A DNA stretch of 56,986 nucleotides from Psychrobacillus vulpis (lineage in GTDB: Bacteria > Bacillota > Bacilli > Bacillales_A > Planococcaceae): the NCBI RefSeq assembly GCF_006861825.1, contig NZ_VDGI01000009.1, forward strand, positions 1 through 56,986, read 5' to 3'. Positions 9,775 through 18,466 of the stretch are shown here, in pieces. Position numbers and translations under genes: made by a program. The notes below the pieces were generated by a model, which did no database searches, had not been told where the DNA came from, and saw only the letters and a program-made list of their open reading frames with translations. How positions within the stretch are numbered: the first letter of the stretch is position 1; each line of letters begins with the position of its first letter.

Positions 9775-9984
9775 TTAGCGCGAAGGTCTAGCTTCTTGAC
9801 AATTTGAACACTTTTTTTGATTGCTACCTTTAAATTTAGTAAACGTCTTTTCAAAAGTATTTCCACATGAACATTTAAACTGTAATTTTTGCGAGTAACC
9901 TATATATTCATTAGAAAGTAGTTCACTCTCTGAATTCTTCTTGACATAATCACGGATGCCTTCAATGGTCCATTTTTTATTCAT
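9775..9984 (-). CDS. Small zinc-ribbon-like protein
   Basis: A 69-residue protein with an N-terminal helix-rich segment (WTIEGIRDYVKKNSES) followed by a C-x-C ... C-x-x-C arrangement (FKCSCGN and KKCSNC). The pattern resembles the small treble-clef/zinc-ribbon modules found next to phage and homing-type nucleases, but no nuclease domain is attached here. The ATG at 9984 is chosen because GGAGGTGT precedes it; the frame continues 17 codons further without another site. Function unknown; DNA binding is a guess from the fold type. Confidence 0.65.
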   Translation of the reverse strand: MNKKWTIEGIRDYVKKNSESELLSNEYIGYSQKLQFKCSCGNTFEKTFTKFKGSNQKKCSNCQEARPSR

Positions 9985-10120
9985 ATTTACACCTCCAATA
10001 TTAACAGGAAGAAGTTTCTGATAAATTCCTTCCAATTTCCTGAATATCCTATTATACCATCACTTCCACTCTCCTGTGTTTGACTGAAATGTTTCTCAAT
10101 TTGTGGATCACATAGGAATA

Positions 10121-10149
10121 TTGTTTGGGCAAGGAATTTATGCTATACT
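10121..10149 (+). promoter_or_regulatory. Sigma-A-like promoter for a candidate small RNA
   Basis: TTGTTT at 10121-10126, a 17-base spacer and TATACT at 10144-10149. No coding sequence follows before the hairpin at 10270-10306. Confidence 0.5.
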
Positions 10150-10155
10150 AAGATA

Positions 10156-10306
10156 GCAAACAATGATTTTGACATCCAAAAATACCGATTGTCATTCACT
10201 GAGTTGAACCAGTCGAGATTATTGGGTGCCAAACCCGCAAGAATTCTTTAGGAACAAGGAATTCTTAAGAAAAAAAGCATTATCTCTTTTGAGATAATGC
10301 TTTTTT
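10156..10306 (+). ncRNA. Candidate small RNA, about 150 nt
   Basis: The stretch between a good sigma-A-type promoter and a strong hairpin-T-run contains no gene. It shows a small hairpin GGGTGCCAAACCC (about 10225), a second one with GAATTC arms (10241-10267) and a final terminator. Against this, the last hairpin also sits at the end of the convergent sspE gene and may belong to that gene. I do not recognise an RNA family. Confidence 0.4.
10270..10306. terminator. Strong hairpin terminator (bidirectional)
   Basis: AAAAAAGCATTATCTC pairs with GAGATAATGCTTTTTT around TTTT, with T-runs on both strands. It can serve both sspE (minus) and the candidate RNA (plus). Confidence 0.85.
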
Positions 10307-10368
10307 ATATACATACTTCAGAACCTATTCTTGAGTTAACCAAAAATTTGGGTACATATGAATAATTA

Positions 10369-10716
10369 TTAGTACTTATTGTTTTTTCTTTGAGCTTGTG
10401 CTTTTTGATTTGCTTGAGCGTTTTGTTGTCTAACTTCTTGTGCATTCGTTTCACTTTCAATTGAAACGCCAAATTCAGAACCGAATTCAGTAGACAGGTT
10501 TTGTGATGCTTTTTGATTTGCTTGAGCATTTTGTTGTCTAACTTCTTGTGCATTTGTTTGAGTTTCATTTGATACGGCAAATTCAGAACCAAATTCATTA
10601 GACATGTTTTGTGACGCACCTTGAGCTTTTTGAGCAGATTGTGCATTTTGTTGTCTAACTTCTTGTGCATTTGTTTGACTTTCATTTGAAACATTGTTTT
10701 TATTGTTGTTTGCCAT
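10369..10716 (-). CDS. sspE: Gamma-type small acid-soluble spore protein
   Basis: A 115-residue, glutamine/asparagine-rich protein built from three similar repeats, each containing TNAQEVRQQNAQ and (in two) FGSEF. This is the hallmark of gamma-SASP, the amino-acid reserve stored in the spore core and degraded at germination by the Gpr protease, which cuts at the FGSEF-type sites. The ATG follows GGAGGTGAAG. A sigma-G-like promoter lies 50-80 bp upstream. It shows directly that the organism forms endospores. Confidence 0.97.
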   Translation of the reverse strand: MANNNKNNVSNESQTNAQEVRQQNAQSAQKAQGASQNMSNEFGSEFAVSNETQTNAQEVRQQNAQANQKASQNLSTEFGSEFGVSIESETNAQEVRQQNAQANQKAQAQRKNNKY

Positions 10717-10763
10717 TCTTCTTCACCTCCATAAATTATGTTTTCCAAAACAGAGCTTATCAT

Positions 10764-10794
10764 TAGTAGCAAATGTTGGAGTCAACTGTATTAA
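10764..10794 (-). promoter_or_regulatory. Sigma-G-like promoter of sspE
   Basis: On the minus strand TTAATA (10794-10789) and GCTACTA (10770-10764) are separated by 18 bases, resembling the forespore sigma-G pattern TGAATA/CATACTA. The match is partial, but the expected regulation of sspE supports it. Confidence 0.45.
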
Positions 10795-11034
10795 GTTTTT
10801 TAACTCAATTTTATGGCATACTATTTAGCGAAGAGAAGAGAAAATATGTAGTGATAAAAATAGGGTTATTCAACTAGAGTTCAACTCCCGTCAAATATCT
10901 AAATCCTTTAAATGATTGTGACGCTATAATTACCCAACAATAAACAATAACATTTCTAACCTTCTTGCTACAAGATTTAAAGAAAACACAATATGTTAGT
11001 ATCAATAAATACTACTCTTACTGTTTAAGTTCAT
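10795..11034. other. Intergenic stretch, no gene seen
   Basis: AT-rich with no supported gene. It contains AGTTCAACTCCCGT near 10878, also found at 50040 in the hairpin beside ssrA; the significance is unclear. Confidence 0.5.
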
Positions 11035-11338
11035 TTAGAGTTTTGCAAGTCCAGTTATCAATAGATGTTTTCCAATCCCTTTTCCTTGGTGGCTAGGATG
11101 AACATATAATGACCCTAAGAACACTTCTTTGTCAGATAAATTTCCAGAGAAAAAAGCATATCCCATAATCTCTTTGTTATTTTCAGCAACCATATTTTAG
11201 AGAGGATTTAAAGCGTTTATTCATCTCCTCATTAGAGTAAATATCCTTTAAAACTTTATCATGTATACCTTCTGGAATAAAACTACTATATGTATCTCTC
11301 CAGGTAGGAACTGAAATAACCCTGACCAGAAACCGCAT
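11035..11338 (-). pseudogene. Broken GNAT acetyltransferase gene
   Basis: The minus strand reads VPTWRDTYSSFIPEGI and continues to KRFKSS, typical of the N-terminal half of GNAT enzymes. It then shifts frame near 11195 to MVAENNKEIMGYAFF... and VHPSHQGKGIGKHLL, the acetyl-CoA-binding motif A. A stop follows about 10 residues later, so the C-terminal strand and helix are lost. At least one frameshift plus the truncation make it non-functional. Confidence 0.75.
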
Positions 11339-11515
11339 CAATTAACACAGGACTTTACCTGCTGCTGGAGTTCCTACCACTGGGGTTCAATAATTTCTTC
11401 TAGATAATCGCCTAATTGGCATGTTAAAGCTGGATAAACTCAAGAATATTTCGTTGAAAGAAAAAAACTTATTCTTGGAAATACCATTAATCTAAGCACA
11501 AAATGGCATAATCAT

Positions 11516-12634
11516 CTATTCGTTTATTTCTATTTCCTTCTTTTTCGTTCTTTTTCGTATTGCATATACGACTACCATCAAAAGAGGTAAAAAAAGTCCG
11601 ATTGATAATGTTAAGGAATTACCCGTTGTACTGTCCCAATGTTGTTGGTACATGACATTAGGATAAATCACGAGAGAAAGGACCACGGCAATCATTCCTA
11701 GTGGTAATGTTAAAGGGCGGTAATCTTTCAAATTCAGAATTTGTGCCATCCCTAAAACGGAAGCGTAAAAATAAAGGGTCGTTTTAAAATAGAGGGTGAT
11801 AACCCAAAGTGAAGCCATTAATCCCTCAATACGCTGCACAAAATTCCCGATATTTATCCTTTTGGTCAATTCATAGCTTGGATATATCTCTCCAGCAGTT
11901 TTCTCAACACCAAATACCGAAACACTCAAAAATGTAATAACGATGATGACGATGCCGCCTATTAAGTTTCCAAGTAAAAAAGATTTTTTTACTTGTTTCA
12001 TTTTGTTAATAAAGGAAGGAAAAATCATTAAGAGAACAACGGCATCAACTGAAGATACTACGACATAAAAAATGGATGATTGAACGATCTTTTTTGTCCC
12101 CATCTCATATACAGGCTGTATGTTTTCAAACTTCATTTCAGGTGAAATAAACGCTACTAAAATGAAAAAAATGACGAAGAAAACGACAATTAAGATTTCT
12201 GCAGTACGAGCGAAGGTTTCTAATCCAAGACGGACTCCCATCACCATAACCCCCGCCAGAAGAATACTAAGGACTACCATTGGAGTACTTGGCATCATAT
12301 GGATGTTTAGGAATAGCCCAAAATAATACAAAAGTTCTGAAGCATATATAAGAGACATGAGTACAAACAAAGCAGAAAAGGCTTTACCTACCCATTTTCC
12401 AAATAGTTTTTCAAGGAGTTGGACATAGGTGAGGTTAGGGAACCAAAGAGCTATAGTGATGAATAGCCATATGACCAATAACCCTATACCCGTACCAAAT
12501 ATAGCGGCAAGCCAGGCATCTTGCTTCGCGTCAGTTGCTAATGCTGATGGTACAGTTAAGATGCTCGTACCAATCGTAAATAAAATAACTAATACTAGAA
12601 ATTGATACGAATTTATTTTAACGTCTCGAATCAT
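11516..12634 (-). CDS. Spore germinant receptor subunit B (GerAB/GerKB family permease)
   Basis: A 372-residue integral membrane protein of the APC-superfamily GerB type, with about ten hydrophobic segments, in line with family length. It begins INSYQFLVLVILFTIGTSILTVP, characteristic for this subunit. In spores it sits in the inner membrane and contributes the germinant-binding pocket of the GerA-GerB-GerC complex. It is the last gene of the operon, 33 bp after the small D gene. A short basic tail (RKRTKKKE) ends the protein. Germinant specificity cannot be read from the sequence. Confidence 0.93.
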   Translation of the reverse strand: MIRDVKINSYQFLVLVILFTIGTSILTVPSALATDAKQDAWLAAIFGTGIGLLVIWLFITIALWFPNLTYVQLLEKLFGKWVGKAFSALFVLMSLIYASELLYYFGLFLNIHMMPSTPMVVLSILLAGVMVMGVRLGLETFARTAEILIVVFFVIFFILVAFISPEMKFENIQPVYEMGTKKIVQSSIFYVVVSSVDAVVLLMIFPSFINKMKQVKKSFLLGNLIGGIVIIVITFLSVSVFGVEKTAGEIYPSYELTKRINIGNFVQRIEGLMASLWVITLYFKTTLYFYASVLGMAQILNLKDYRPLTLPLGMIAVVLSLVIYPNVMYQQHWDSTTGNSLTLSIGLFLPLLMVVVYAIRKRTKKKEIEINE

Positions 12635-12667
12635 TTCATATCATACCTTCCCCTATACACTGTTCTT

Positions 12668-12901
12668 TTATTTCAACAAATGAGAAATAACGTCATCAAG
12701 CGGTTTAAAAATAATAGTGAGTAAATCTAGTGGATTTGGAATAGGTTTTTCAAATCCAAGTGTAATACTTAGACCTACCCCAATTGCAAGTAGAATTGAA
12801 AACACAAGTAACTCTTTTTTATATTTTTTTTCCAAGAGAGGCGGAACTTCAATCCACAGAATGGCTGCTGCAATCAGGAGTATTCCTATACTTTTTATCA
12901 T
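12668..12901 (-). CDS. Small GerD-type (GerKD-like) membrane protein of the receptor operon
   Basis: A 77-residue protein with two hydrophobic segments (about 4-20 and 31-49). It lies two bases after gerC and before gerB. Small two-TM 'D' subunits of similar size occur in many Ger operons and modulate receptor activity; assignment rests on size, topology and position rather than on a sequence signature. Cotranslation with gerC is likely given the spacing. Confidence 0.75.
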   Translation of the reverse strand: MIKSIGILLIAAAILWIEVPPLLEKKYKKELLVFSILLAIGVGLSITLGFEKPIPNPLDLLTIIFKPLDDVISHLLK

Positions 12902-12903
12902 GA

Positions 12904-14094
12904 TTATCTACCCTCTATCTCTTCTAAAAATGAATTACCTACTGTACCCGTATGCACAAGTTTTACGTCTACTTTAACATTCGCTGTCATCTCAGGGAAT
13001 TCCTCATCCCACTGTTCTTTAATCTTTTTCCATTCTTTCGGATTAGATCGATGAATGGCATTACCAAATCCAAATATGTCTGACTTATACTGTTTTTGTA
13101 CCGTTTCAATGGTCGATTTAATGCGCTCTTCCATCTCTTTTTCAGTATTCTTCTCTAGCTCAACAATTGTTTCTGGGTCATTAAGATTAATTTGACACTC
13201 TACTTCCCCAACATTTCCTTTTACTTTAATATTGATATCCACTTCAGGCTTACCTTTGTTCATTTTGCCTTTCATTTTAGAATCGAATTGAATAATCTCT
13301 AAAGTGGCTTTCCCCTCTTCAGGACAAGATATAGCTGTTACAGTATTTTGCACTTCGTTGACGATGGCATTATACCTTCTGCCATCTATTTCAGTTAACC
13401 AGCCTACCAGTTTATCTTTTTTAAACACCGCTAAACCATTATATTCAATTCGCGCAGAAGGAGTAATCGATTCCACATTCTGTTTGCTTGATCCCATTTC
13501 TTGTTCCCCTGTTACTATAATCCCTGTTAATACGGCTTCCTTTCCATCACTTGTAAGATTGGCTATCAACTCATCTAATATAAAGGCGTTCGTTGCAGCC
13601 CAGGAGGCTTCTGACGTTTTTAGCGTGTTAAACATTTTATTGGCAGGTATATTTTCAATCGTTGTTGTGACATTCAGTACTTCCGCTGCAGTCATATCCT
13701 TAGCAATAACAACAAAGAAATCAGATCGAAATTCCCAATCTCTTGACAGAAAATCTAAGGATTCGGCTATACCTTCTTCAGCTAAATCCTCACCAAGCAC
13801 AAGCGTTCGAAGATGTCCAGGATATATTTTTCTAGGCGAGATCTTTGTAATTTTTCGAAGGGCTTCATATACCGTTTCTCCGGTCGCCTGAAACAGGGTG
13901 ACTGGTGAACGCCCAGTACTTGTTTTCGACGATATTTCCGAAGGTACAACCACTTGAGCAGTTACTTGGTATTCATCTTCTACTTTATCGATTCCTAATG
14001 CCAACGTAATGCCAAGCTCATTTAATTCCCTCCGGTCCCAACACCCCGTAAGAAAGAGGCTGAGAATCAGGAGAACAAACATGCACTTTTTCAT
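12904..14094 (-). CDS. Spore germinant receptor lipoprotein C (GerAC/GerKC family)
   Basis: A 396-residue lipoprotein. The signal peptide ends in the lipobox LTGC with the lipid-modified Cys18, followed by WDRRELNELGITLALGIDK, the standard start of mature GerC proteins. It is anchored on the outer face of the spore inner membrane, where it is required for receptor function; Gdt (GerF/Lgt)-dependent lipidation is known for the family. Three bases separate it from gerA upstream. Length is normal for the family. Confidence 0.94.
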   Translation of the reverse strand: MKKCMFVLLILSLFLTGCWDRRELNELGITLALGIDKVEDEYQVTAQVVVPSEISSKTSTGRSPVTLFQATGETVYEALRKITKISPRKIYPGHLRTLVLGEDLAEEGIAESLDFLSRDWEFRSDFFVVIAKDMTAAEVLNVTTTIENIPANKMFNTLKTSEASWAATNAFILDELIANLTSDGKEAVLTGIIVTGEQEMGSSKQNVESITPSARIEYNGLAVFKKDKLVGWLTEIDGRRYNAIVNEVQNTVTAISCPEEGKATLEIIQFDSKMKGKMNKGKPEVDINIKVKGNVGEVECQINLNDPETIVELEKNTEKEMEERIKSTIETVQKQYKSDIFGFGNAIHRSNPKEWKKIKEQWDEEFPEMTANVKVDVKLVHTGTVGNSFLEEIEGR

Positions 14095-14097
14095 CGT

Positions 14098-15717
14098 TTA
14101 AACCCCTTCATACTCCTTATTTTTTGGTGGCTCTGGTTTTGCAGAGGCTGAATCTTGTTGCCTAACTATATTTTGTTGATTGATTAGACTAGGTCGAGTA
14201 AACATTTTCCATCTAGGCAAGCGAATAAACGTATCCTCTTGATCGGGAAGATTAAATGGAGCTACTGGAGACATATAAGGCACGCCAAAAGAACGCAAAC
14301 TGCATAAATGCAGAAGTAGGGCAATTAAACCAATCGTTATTCCTACTAAACCAAAAGAAGCAGCTAGTGCCATAAACCCAAAGCGTAGCATCCTGACAGA
14401 GATAGCTAAGTCGTAAGTTGGAGACACGAAACTAGAAATAGCGGTTATTGAAACCACGATTACCATCGCAGCAGAAATTATGCCTGCTTCAACCGCTGCT
14501 GTTCCAATAACAAAAGCGCCTACTATAGACATGGCTGAACCGATGTTTCGTGGCATTCTTACGCCTGCTTCACGCAAGATTTCAAAGGTGACTTCCATTA
14601 TGATTGCTTCAACAAATGCAGGAAATGGGACACCTTCTCGTTGGGCTGCCAGACTAATAAGGAGTGCAGGCGGTAGCATTACATGATGAAAAGTTGTGAT
14701 TGCAATAAAAAATGCAGGTGCAAGCAATGCAATCGTGAATGCAAAAAAACGAAGGAGTCGAATAAGACTCGCAATATCCGCCCGTTGATAGTAATCTTCA
14801 GAGGATTGGAAAAATTGGGTGAATAATGCTGGAACAATTAGCACAAAGGGTGTTCCATCAACCAAAATTGCAATTCGCCCTTCCAATAGTGCCGCAGCTA
14901 CAATATCGGGACGTTCTGTATTGAAAACAGTGGGAAAAGGTGATAGAGGCGCATCCTGAATCAATTCCTCGATGTTTCCACTTTCAAGAATTCCATCAAT
15001 ATCTATTTTATCCAAACGCAAACGGACTTCTTTCACTGTTTTGTCATTTACAATTCCGTTGATATACATCATGGAAACATTCGTTTTCGTTCGTTTTCCA
15101 ATAACTTTTGATTCCATCCAAAGATTCGGGTCTTTAATTTTTCTACGGACTAAGGCTGTATTTACACGCAAATTTTCGGAGAATCCTTCGCGTGGCCCTC
15201 TTACTACCATCTGTGCCGTTGATTCCGTTACTCCACGCTCAACCCATTGCCTATTGGAAATGATTAAACCTTGGGCATATCCATCGATTAAAAGAATCGT
15301 ATCCCCCGATAAAAGTCCAGAAAAAAGTTCTTCAAAATTAGTTAGTTCTTTAATTTCTCCTACTGTCATGGCAAAATCTTTTAATACGCTAATAAGATTT
15401 TGTTCAGGAGATACCTTTTTCTGTAATTCGGTCCCTTTGATATCGAGCATGAGCGTTTCCAAAATGAAATTTTGTAATGAGTCTGTATCGGTTAATCCAT
15501 CTGTATAGATGATACCGGCTTTAATAGTTTCTTCTTTTCCGATTCGAATTTCTCGAATGATAATATCCGAGCTTTTTCCAAGGGAATCTTTTATTATTTG
15601 TATATTTTCTTGTAGATTTGTTTTTAATTCGTTTGTTGAACTTGTCTTCATCATTTGGCTAGTTGAAATAGAATTAGAATGTATTTTAGAATTACTTTTC
15701 TTTCTAAAAAAGCTCAT
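14098..15717 (-). CDS. Spore germinant receptor subunit A (GerAA/GerKA family)
   Basis: A 539-residue first subunit of the receptor. A hydrophilic N-terminal half (to about 300) contains DTILLIDGYAQGLIIS and RGPREGF motifs, and the C-terminal half has about five membrane segments with the conserved ILVDGTPFVLIVPALF and PALLISLAAQREGVPFPAFVE blocks. GerA subunits assemble into pentameric ion channels in the spore inner membrane. The start has GAGGTAG upstream. It heads the gerA-gerC-gerD-gerB operon, which faces nothing convergent; a short SD-led reading frame lies about 110 bp upstream. Confidence 0.95.
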   Translation of the reverse strand: MSFFRKKSNSKIHSNSISTSQMMKTSSTNELKTNLQENIQIIKDSLGKSSDIIIREIRIGKEETIKAGIIYTDGLTDTDSLQNFILETLMLDIKGTELQKKVSPEQNLISVLKDFAMTVGEIKELTNFEELFSGLLSGDTILLIDGYAQGLIISNRQWVERGVTESTAQMVVRGPREGFSENLRVNTALVRRKIKDPNLWMESKVIGKRTKTNVSMMYINGIVNDKTVKEVRLRLDKIDIDGILESGNIEELIQDAPLSPFPTVFNTERPDIVAAALLEGRIAILVDGTPFVLIVPALFTQFFQSSEDYYQRADIASLIRLLRFFAFTIALLAPAFFIAITTFHHVMLPPALLISLAAQREGVPFPAFVEAIIMEVTFEILREAGVRMPRNIGSAMSIVGAFVIGTAAVEAGIISAAMVIVVSITAISSFVSPTYDLAISVRMLRFGFMALAASFGLVGITIGLIALLLHLCSLRSFGVPYMSPVAPFNLPDQEDTFIRLPRWKMFTRPSLINQQNIVRQQDSASAKPEPPKNKEYEGV

Positions 15718-15823
15718 ACACTACCTCATTTACTGTTTGTTTTTTTTTCGAACTTAAATATAATTTTGTTTATTACTTTGCCAATTAGGAAAATATCGCT
15801 TGATTCGTTAACTTTTCTATTAA

Positions 15824-15862
15824 TCAAGTTGATGAGTTATAGATTCTCATTTTCATTAGCAT
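15824..15862 (-). CDS. Possible 12-residue leader peptide upstream of the ger operon
   Basis: AAAGGAG lies seven bases before an ATG that opens the frame MLMKMRIYNSST and ends in TGA. The site is stronger than that of gerA itself. Either a small upstream reading frame that influences operon translation or a chance match; nothing else supports it. Confidence 0.3.
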   Translation of the reverse strand: MLMKMRIYNSST

Positions 15863-16166
15863 GAAGAAACTCCTTTTAACGAAAAAGACTGAAAACACAT
15901 ACAATTTGTTTTAATTTGTTAAATCATACTACATTTAATAAATAGCAGGATATTTTCGACAAAACTTCTAAATAAGGGACAAAAAAAGTGAATAAACAAA
16001 TGCACTTACCAAATCTACCTATGAATAAAAATACTGCAGTGATGAATTATGCTTTCGTCGACACTGTACACCCAAGTGCCACTCTCCACTCTCAAAGATT
16101 AGTGACAATAGTTTTGACAATGAAACTTATTTTGTCAACGTGACTTGGAAACTACGAATAGTCTAC
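15863..16166. other. Intergenic stretch upstream of the ger operon
   Basis: AT-rich, no gene supported. It should hold the ger operon promoter, but I cannot identify a convincing sigma-G -10/-35 pair. At its right end begins a 21-bp match to tmRNA. Confidence 0.4.
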
Positions 16167-16187
16167 CCTAGCCACATGGGCGATGGA
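16167..16187 (-). repeat. 21-bp match to an internal segment of ssrA
   Basis: CCTAGCCACATGGGCGATGGA is identical to 50299-50318 plus one base in the functional tmRNA gene, just past its tag-coding stretch. The surrounding sequence (CTACCC before, GGCGGATAAA after) also resembles tmRNA loosely. Probably a relic of an old ssrA copy. Confidence 0.55.
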
Positions 16188-16210
16188 GGCGGATAAATCA
16201 TAACACAACC

Positions 16211-16253
16211 AAAAAGCCACGATCACCGAGCATTTTCGGTAATCGCGGCTTTT
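16211..16253 (-). terminator. Terminator of the nupC-like gene (hairpin family copy 1)
   Basis: AAAAAGCCACGATCACCGA pairs with TTCGGTAATCGCGGCTTTT. It lies about 85 bp past the minus-strand nucleoside transporter gene. Close relatives lie at 17663-17707, 18373-18416 and, decayed, at 19909-19947. Confidence 0.75.
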
Positions 16254-16337
16254 ATATTTTCATTAATCGAATTCAATCAAATGAATAACTTTATGGTGCT
16301 TTTGTTTTTTTATTACTGTTTACCATTCTTTTTCTGA

Positions 16338-17516
16338 TTATAGGATAAAGCTTACAATAACTGCTGACAATATGCTCACTAACGTTGCTCCGTATAAAAG
16401 TTTCAAGCCTAATCGTGCTACAACGTTTCCTTGTTTTTCATGAAGCCCTTTTACAGCACCTGAAATGATTCCAATGGAAGAGAAGTTTGCAAAGGAAACA
16501 AGGAACACTGAAATGATTCCGATTGATCGTTCACTTAAATTTGACGCTAATTCATTTAATGAGAGCATCGCTACAAATTCGTTTGTAACTAATTTGGTAG
16601 CCATAATACCACCTGCTGTTACTGATTCTGAAACAGGGATACCCATTAAAATCGCAAATGGAGCAAAGACATATCCCATAATTTCTTGGAACGAGACCCC
16701 AAATATCATATCAAATAAGGTATTTACTCCTGCCATTAATGCTACGAATCCAATTAACATCGCCGCAACTATGGTTACAACCTTGAATCCATCTAAAATA
16801 TACTCCCCCAACATTTCGAAGAAGCTTTGTTTTTCTGATTGCACAATAAGGAGATCTTCTTCTTCGGTTACAGTGTATGGATTGATGATGGAAGCAATGA
16901 TGAATCCTCCAAATAAATTAATCACGATTGCCGTTACGACATATCTCGGTTCAATCATTGTCATATAAGCTCCGACAATAGACATCGATACAGTAGACAT
17001 CGCAGACGCAGATAATGTGTATAGACGCTGAGGGGATAATTGTCCAAGCTGTTTTTTCACTGTAATAAATACTTCAGATTGTCCAACTATAGCGGATGCT
17101 ACCCCGTTGTATGATTCTAATTTACCCATGCCGTTTACTTTACTGATTGCCCAGCCAATCCATTTCATTATGAAAGGAAGCACTTTAATATGCTGCAGAA
17201 TTCCAATCAGAGCCGAAATGAATACTATCGGAAGTAGAGCAGTTAAGAAGAAAGGAGCTTGTCCTTCATTCGCAAGGCCACCGAATACAAAATTAATTCC
17301 TTCGTTAGCGAATTCGAGTAATTTTTCAAACCCAGCTGCGATTCCCTCAATAAGAATCAATCCAAATTTCGTATTCAGTAATAAAAAAGTTAAAATTACT
17401 TGAATAACGAGCATCTGGATAATTGGTCTGACTTTTATTTCTTTCCGATTGTTACTTGCAATCCAGGCAAGACCTAGCACGACAATTAAGCCGACGATTG
17501 AGATTAAATAATTCAT
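16338..17516 (-). CDS. nupC: NupC-family concentrative nucleoside transporter
   Basis: A 392-residue CNT-family permease, matching B. subtilis NupC in length. It imports nucleosides with protons or sodium across the cytoplasmic membrane. Family blocks visible are the N-terminal three hydrophobic helices, [36 protein letters not shown] (split across the central region), and [26 protein letters not shown]. The ATG follows GGAGG with suitable spacing. It is transcribed alone and ends at a hairpin terminator. The specific substrate (pyrimidine versus purine) is not resolvable here. Confidence 0.9.
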   Translation of the reverse strand: MNYLISIVGLIVVLGLAWIASNNRKEIKVRPIIQMLVIQVILTFLLLNTKFGLILIEGIAAGFEKLLEFANEGINFVFGGLANEGQAPFFLTALLPIVFISALIGILQHIKVLPFIMKWIGWAISKVNGMGKLESYNGVASAIVGQSEVFITVKKQLGQLSPQRLYTLSASAMSTVSMSIVGAYMTMIEPRYVVTAIVINLFGGFIIASIINPYTVTEEEDLLIVQSEKQSFFEMLGEYILDGFKVVTIVAAMLIGFVALMAGVNTLFDMIFGVSFQEIMGYVFAPFAILMGIPVSESVTAGGIMATKLVTNEFVAMLSLNELASNLSERSIGIISVFLVSFANFSSIGIISGAVKGLHEKQGNVVARLGLKLLYGATLVSILSAVIVSFIL

Positions 17517-17662
17517 TTAATGCCTCCACAAAGTTGTATTAATGAAAGGTCGAACGTCTGACCAATTAAATCACTTAATAAGTATACATTTATTACTTAC
17601 CATGTCCAAGGAAACTATTCCCTCTTGTCTTTTTACTAAACCAATCTTCCGATACAGATAAC

Positions 17663-17707
17663 AAAAAAAGCCACGATCATCGAATCATCTTCGGTAATCG
17701 TGGCCCT
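17663..17707. terminator. Hairpin family copy 2
   Basis: AAAAAAAGCCACGATCATCGA pairs with TTCGGTAATCGTGGCCCTT. No gene ends immediately beside it; it lies upstream of nupC and past the 49-residue gene. Confidence 0.7.
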
Positions 17708-17763
17708 TATCTTAAACTCAAATTTCCCATTTATTTATGTCGTTATGCATAATTACTAATGAT

Positions 17764-17800
17764 AAAAAAAGATGCGAGTCCTAAACTCCCATCTTTTTTT
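17764..17800. terminator. Hairpin with T-runs on both strands
   Basis: AAAAAAAGATG pairs with CATCTTTTTTT around CGAGTCCTAAACTCC, where GAGT/ACTC adds a second stem. It lies 20 bp left of an ssrA-3'-end-like sequence and past the 49-residue gene on the minus strand. Confidence 0.65.
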
Positions 17801-17819
17801 ATATTTACCAATTTTTTTA

Positions 17820-17849
17820 TGGAGGTGGCAGGATTTGAACCCGTGTCCA
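17820..17849 (-). repeat. ssrA 3'-end-like sequence (possible old attachment site)
   Basis: TGGAGGTGGCAGGATTTGAA continuing to CCCGTGTCCA matches ssrA 50112-50141 at 26 of 30 positions, in the same orientation. It contains the T-arm-like sequence and acceptor strand but no full tRNA or tmRNA. It is best read as a relic attachment site or an ssrA fragment. Confidence 0.6.
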
Positions 17850-17875
17850 TTAGTCTTCCTATGTTTTCATTCATA

Positions 17876-18025
17876 TTATTTATCTGTTTGTTTTTGCTTT
17901 TTTTTCAAATACTCCGCACGTATTTTTTCAAGTTGCTCCTTTTTATCAAATTTGGCAGGCTTGTGTTTTTCATGATACTTTGCCACAGCCACCTGACCTT
18001 TGGTATCCAATTGATATTTACCCAC
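17876..18025 (-). CDS. Small lysine-rich protein of unknown function
   Basis: A 49-residue frame starting with GTG and led by AGGTGA five bases upstream. It begins MGKYQLDTKGQVAVAKYHEK and ends in a charged, lysine-rich helix (about 26-49). The even, codon-like composition and the ribosome binding site make it a credible gene, and small proteins of this character occur in related bacilli. No domain recognised. It ends beside the ssrA-like relic and a hairpin. Confidence 0.6.
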   Translation of the reverse strand: MGKYQLDTKGQVAVAKYHEKHKPAKFDKKEQLEKIRAEYLKKKQKQTDK

Positions 18026-18372
18026 TTTGTTCACCTACTTTTCTTGTCTTTAAAGAGAATCTATTCAACAAATATAATATACCTTATTTTACTGAAGTAA
18101 ACCTTTTTACTTTATTATTGTACTGCCTAACCTTGCATATACCAGTAAAAACTTAGTAAAATAATTCATAGCCAAATTGTATTCATTATACTTATCTTTA
18201 CGACCTTAAATTTGCTGATTCATTTTAAAGTCATCAATCAAGTCGCTAATTTTAACTAAAACAAAAAACCTCTTCCAGTTATTTGTTATAAATAAATAAA
18301 AGAGAGTTTAATTTTTGAAATATAAATAGTTGTACGTTGACTGCCATGATCCGGGTCAATCATTACACAACC
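18026..18372. other. Intergenic stretch, no gene seen
   Basis: AT-rich. A possible promoter for the 49-residue gene (TTTACT, 17 bases, ATTATA on the minus strand) lies near 18070-18105. Nothing else is supported. Confidence 0.35.
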
Positions 18373-18416
18373 AAAAAGCCACGATCACCGAATCATCTTC
18401 GGTAATCGTGGCTTTT
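18373..18416 (-). terminator. Terminator of sstT (hairpin family copy 3)
   Basis: AAAAAGCCACGATCACCGA pairs with TTCGGTAATCGTGGCTTTT. It lies about 50 bp past the minus-strand sstT stop. The flank TCATTACACAACC to its left also recurs beside copy 1. Confidence 0.8.
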
Positions 18417-18466
18417 AAATCATCTAAATCGCAGTCTATTAATTCTTTCTACTATTGTCGTAGATT

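Noticed and set aside
10305-10772. A 155-residue frame overlapping sspE
   Set aside because: It is the alternative frame of the repeated gamma-SASP gene, which has the correct family sequence and ribosome binding site.
11339-11515. Another gene fragment (QLGDYLEEIIEPQW on the minus strand)
   Set aside because: Only about 14 plausible residues before a stop; too short to assign.
17820-17849. A tRNA gene, suggested by the GGATTTGAACCC motif
   Set aside because: No acceptor, D-arm or anticodon sequence surrounds it; it matches the ssrA 3' end instead.
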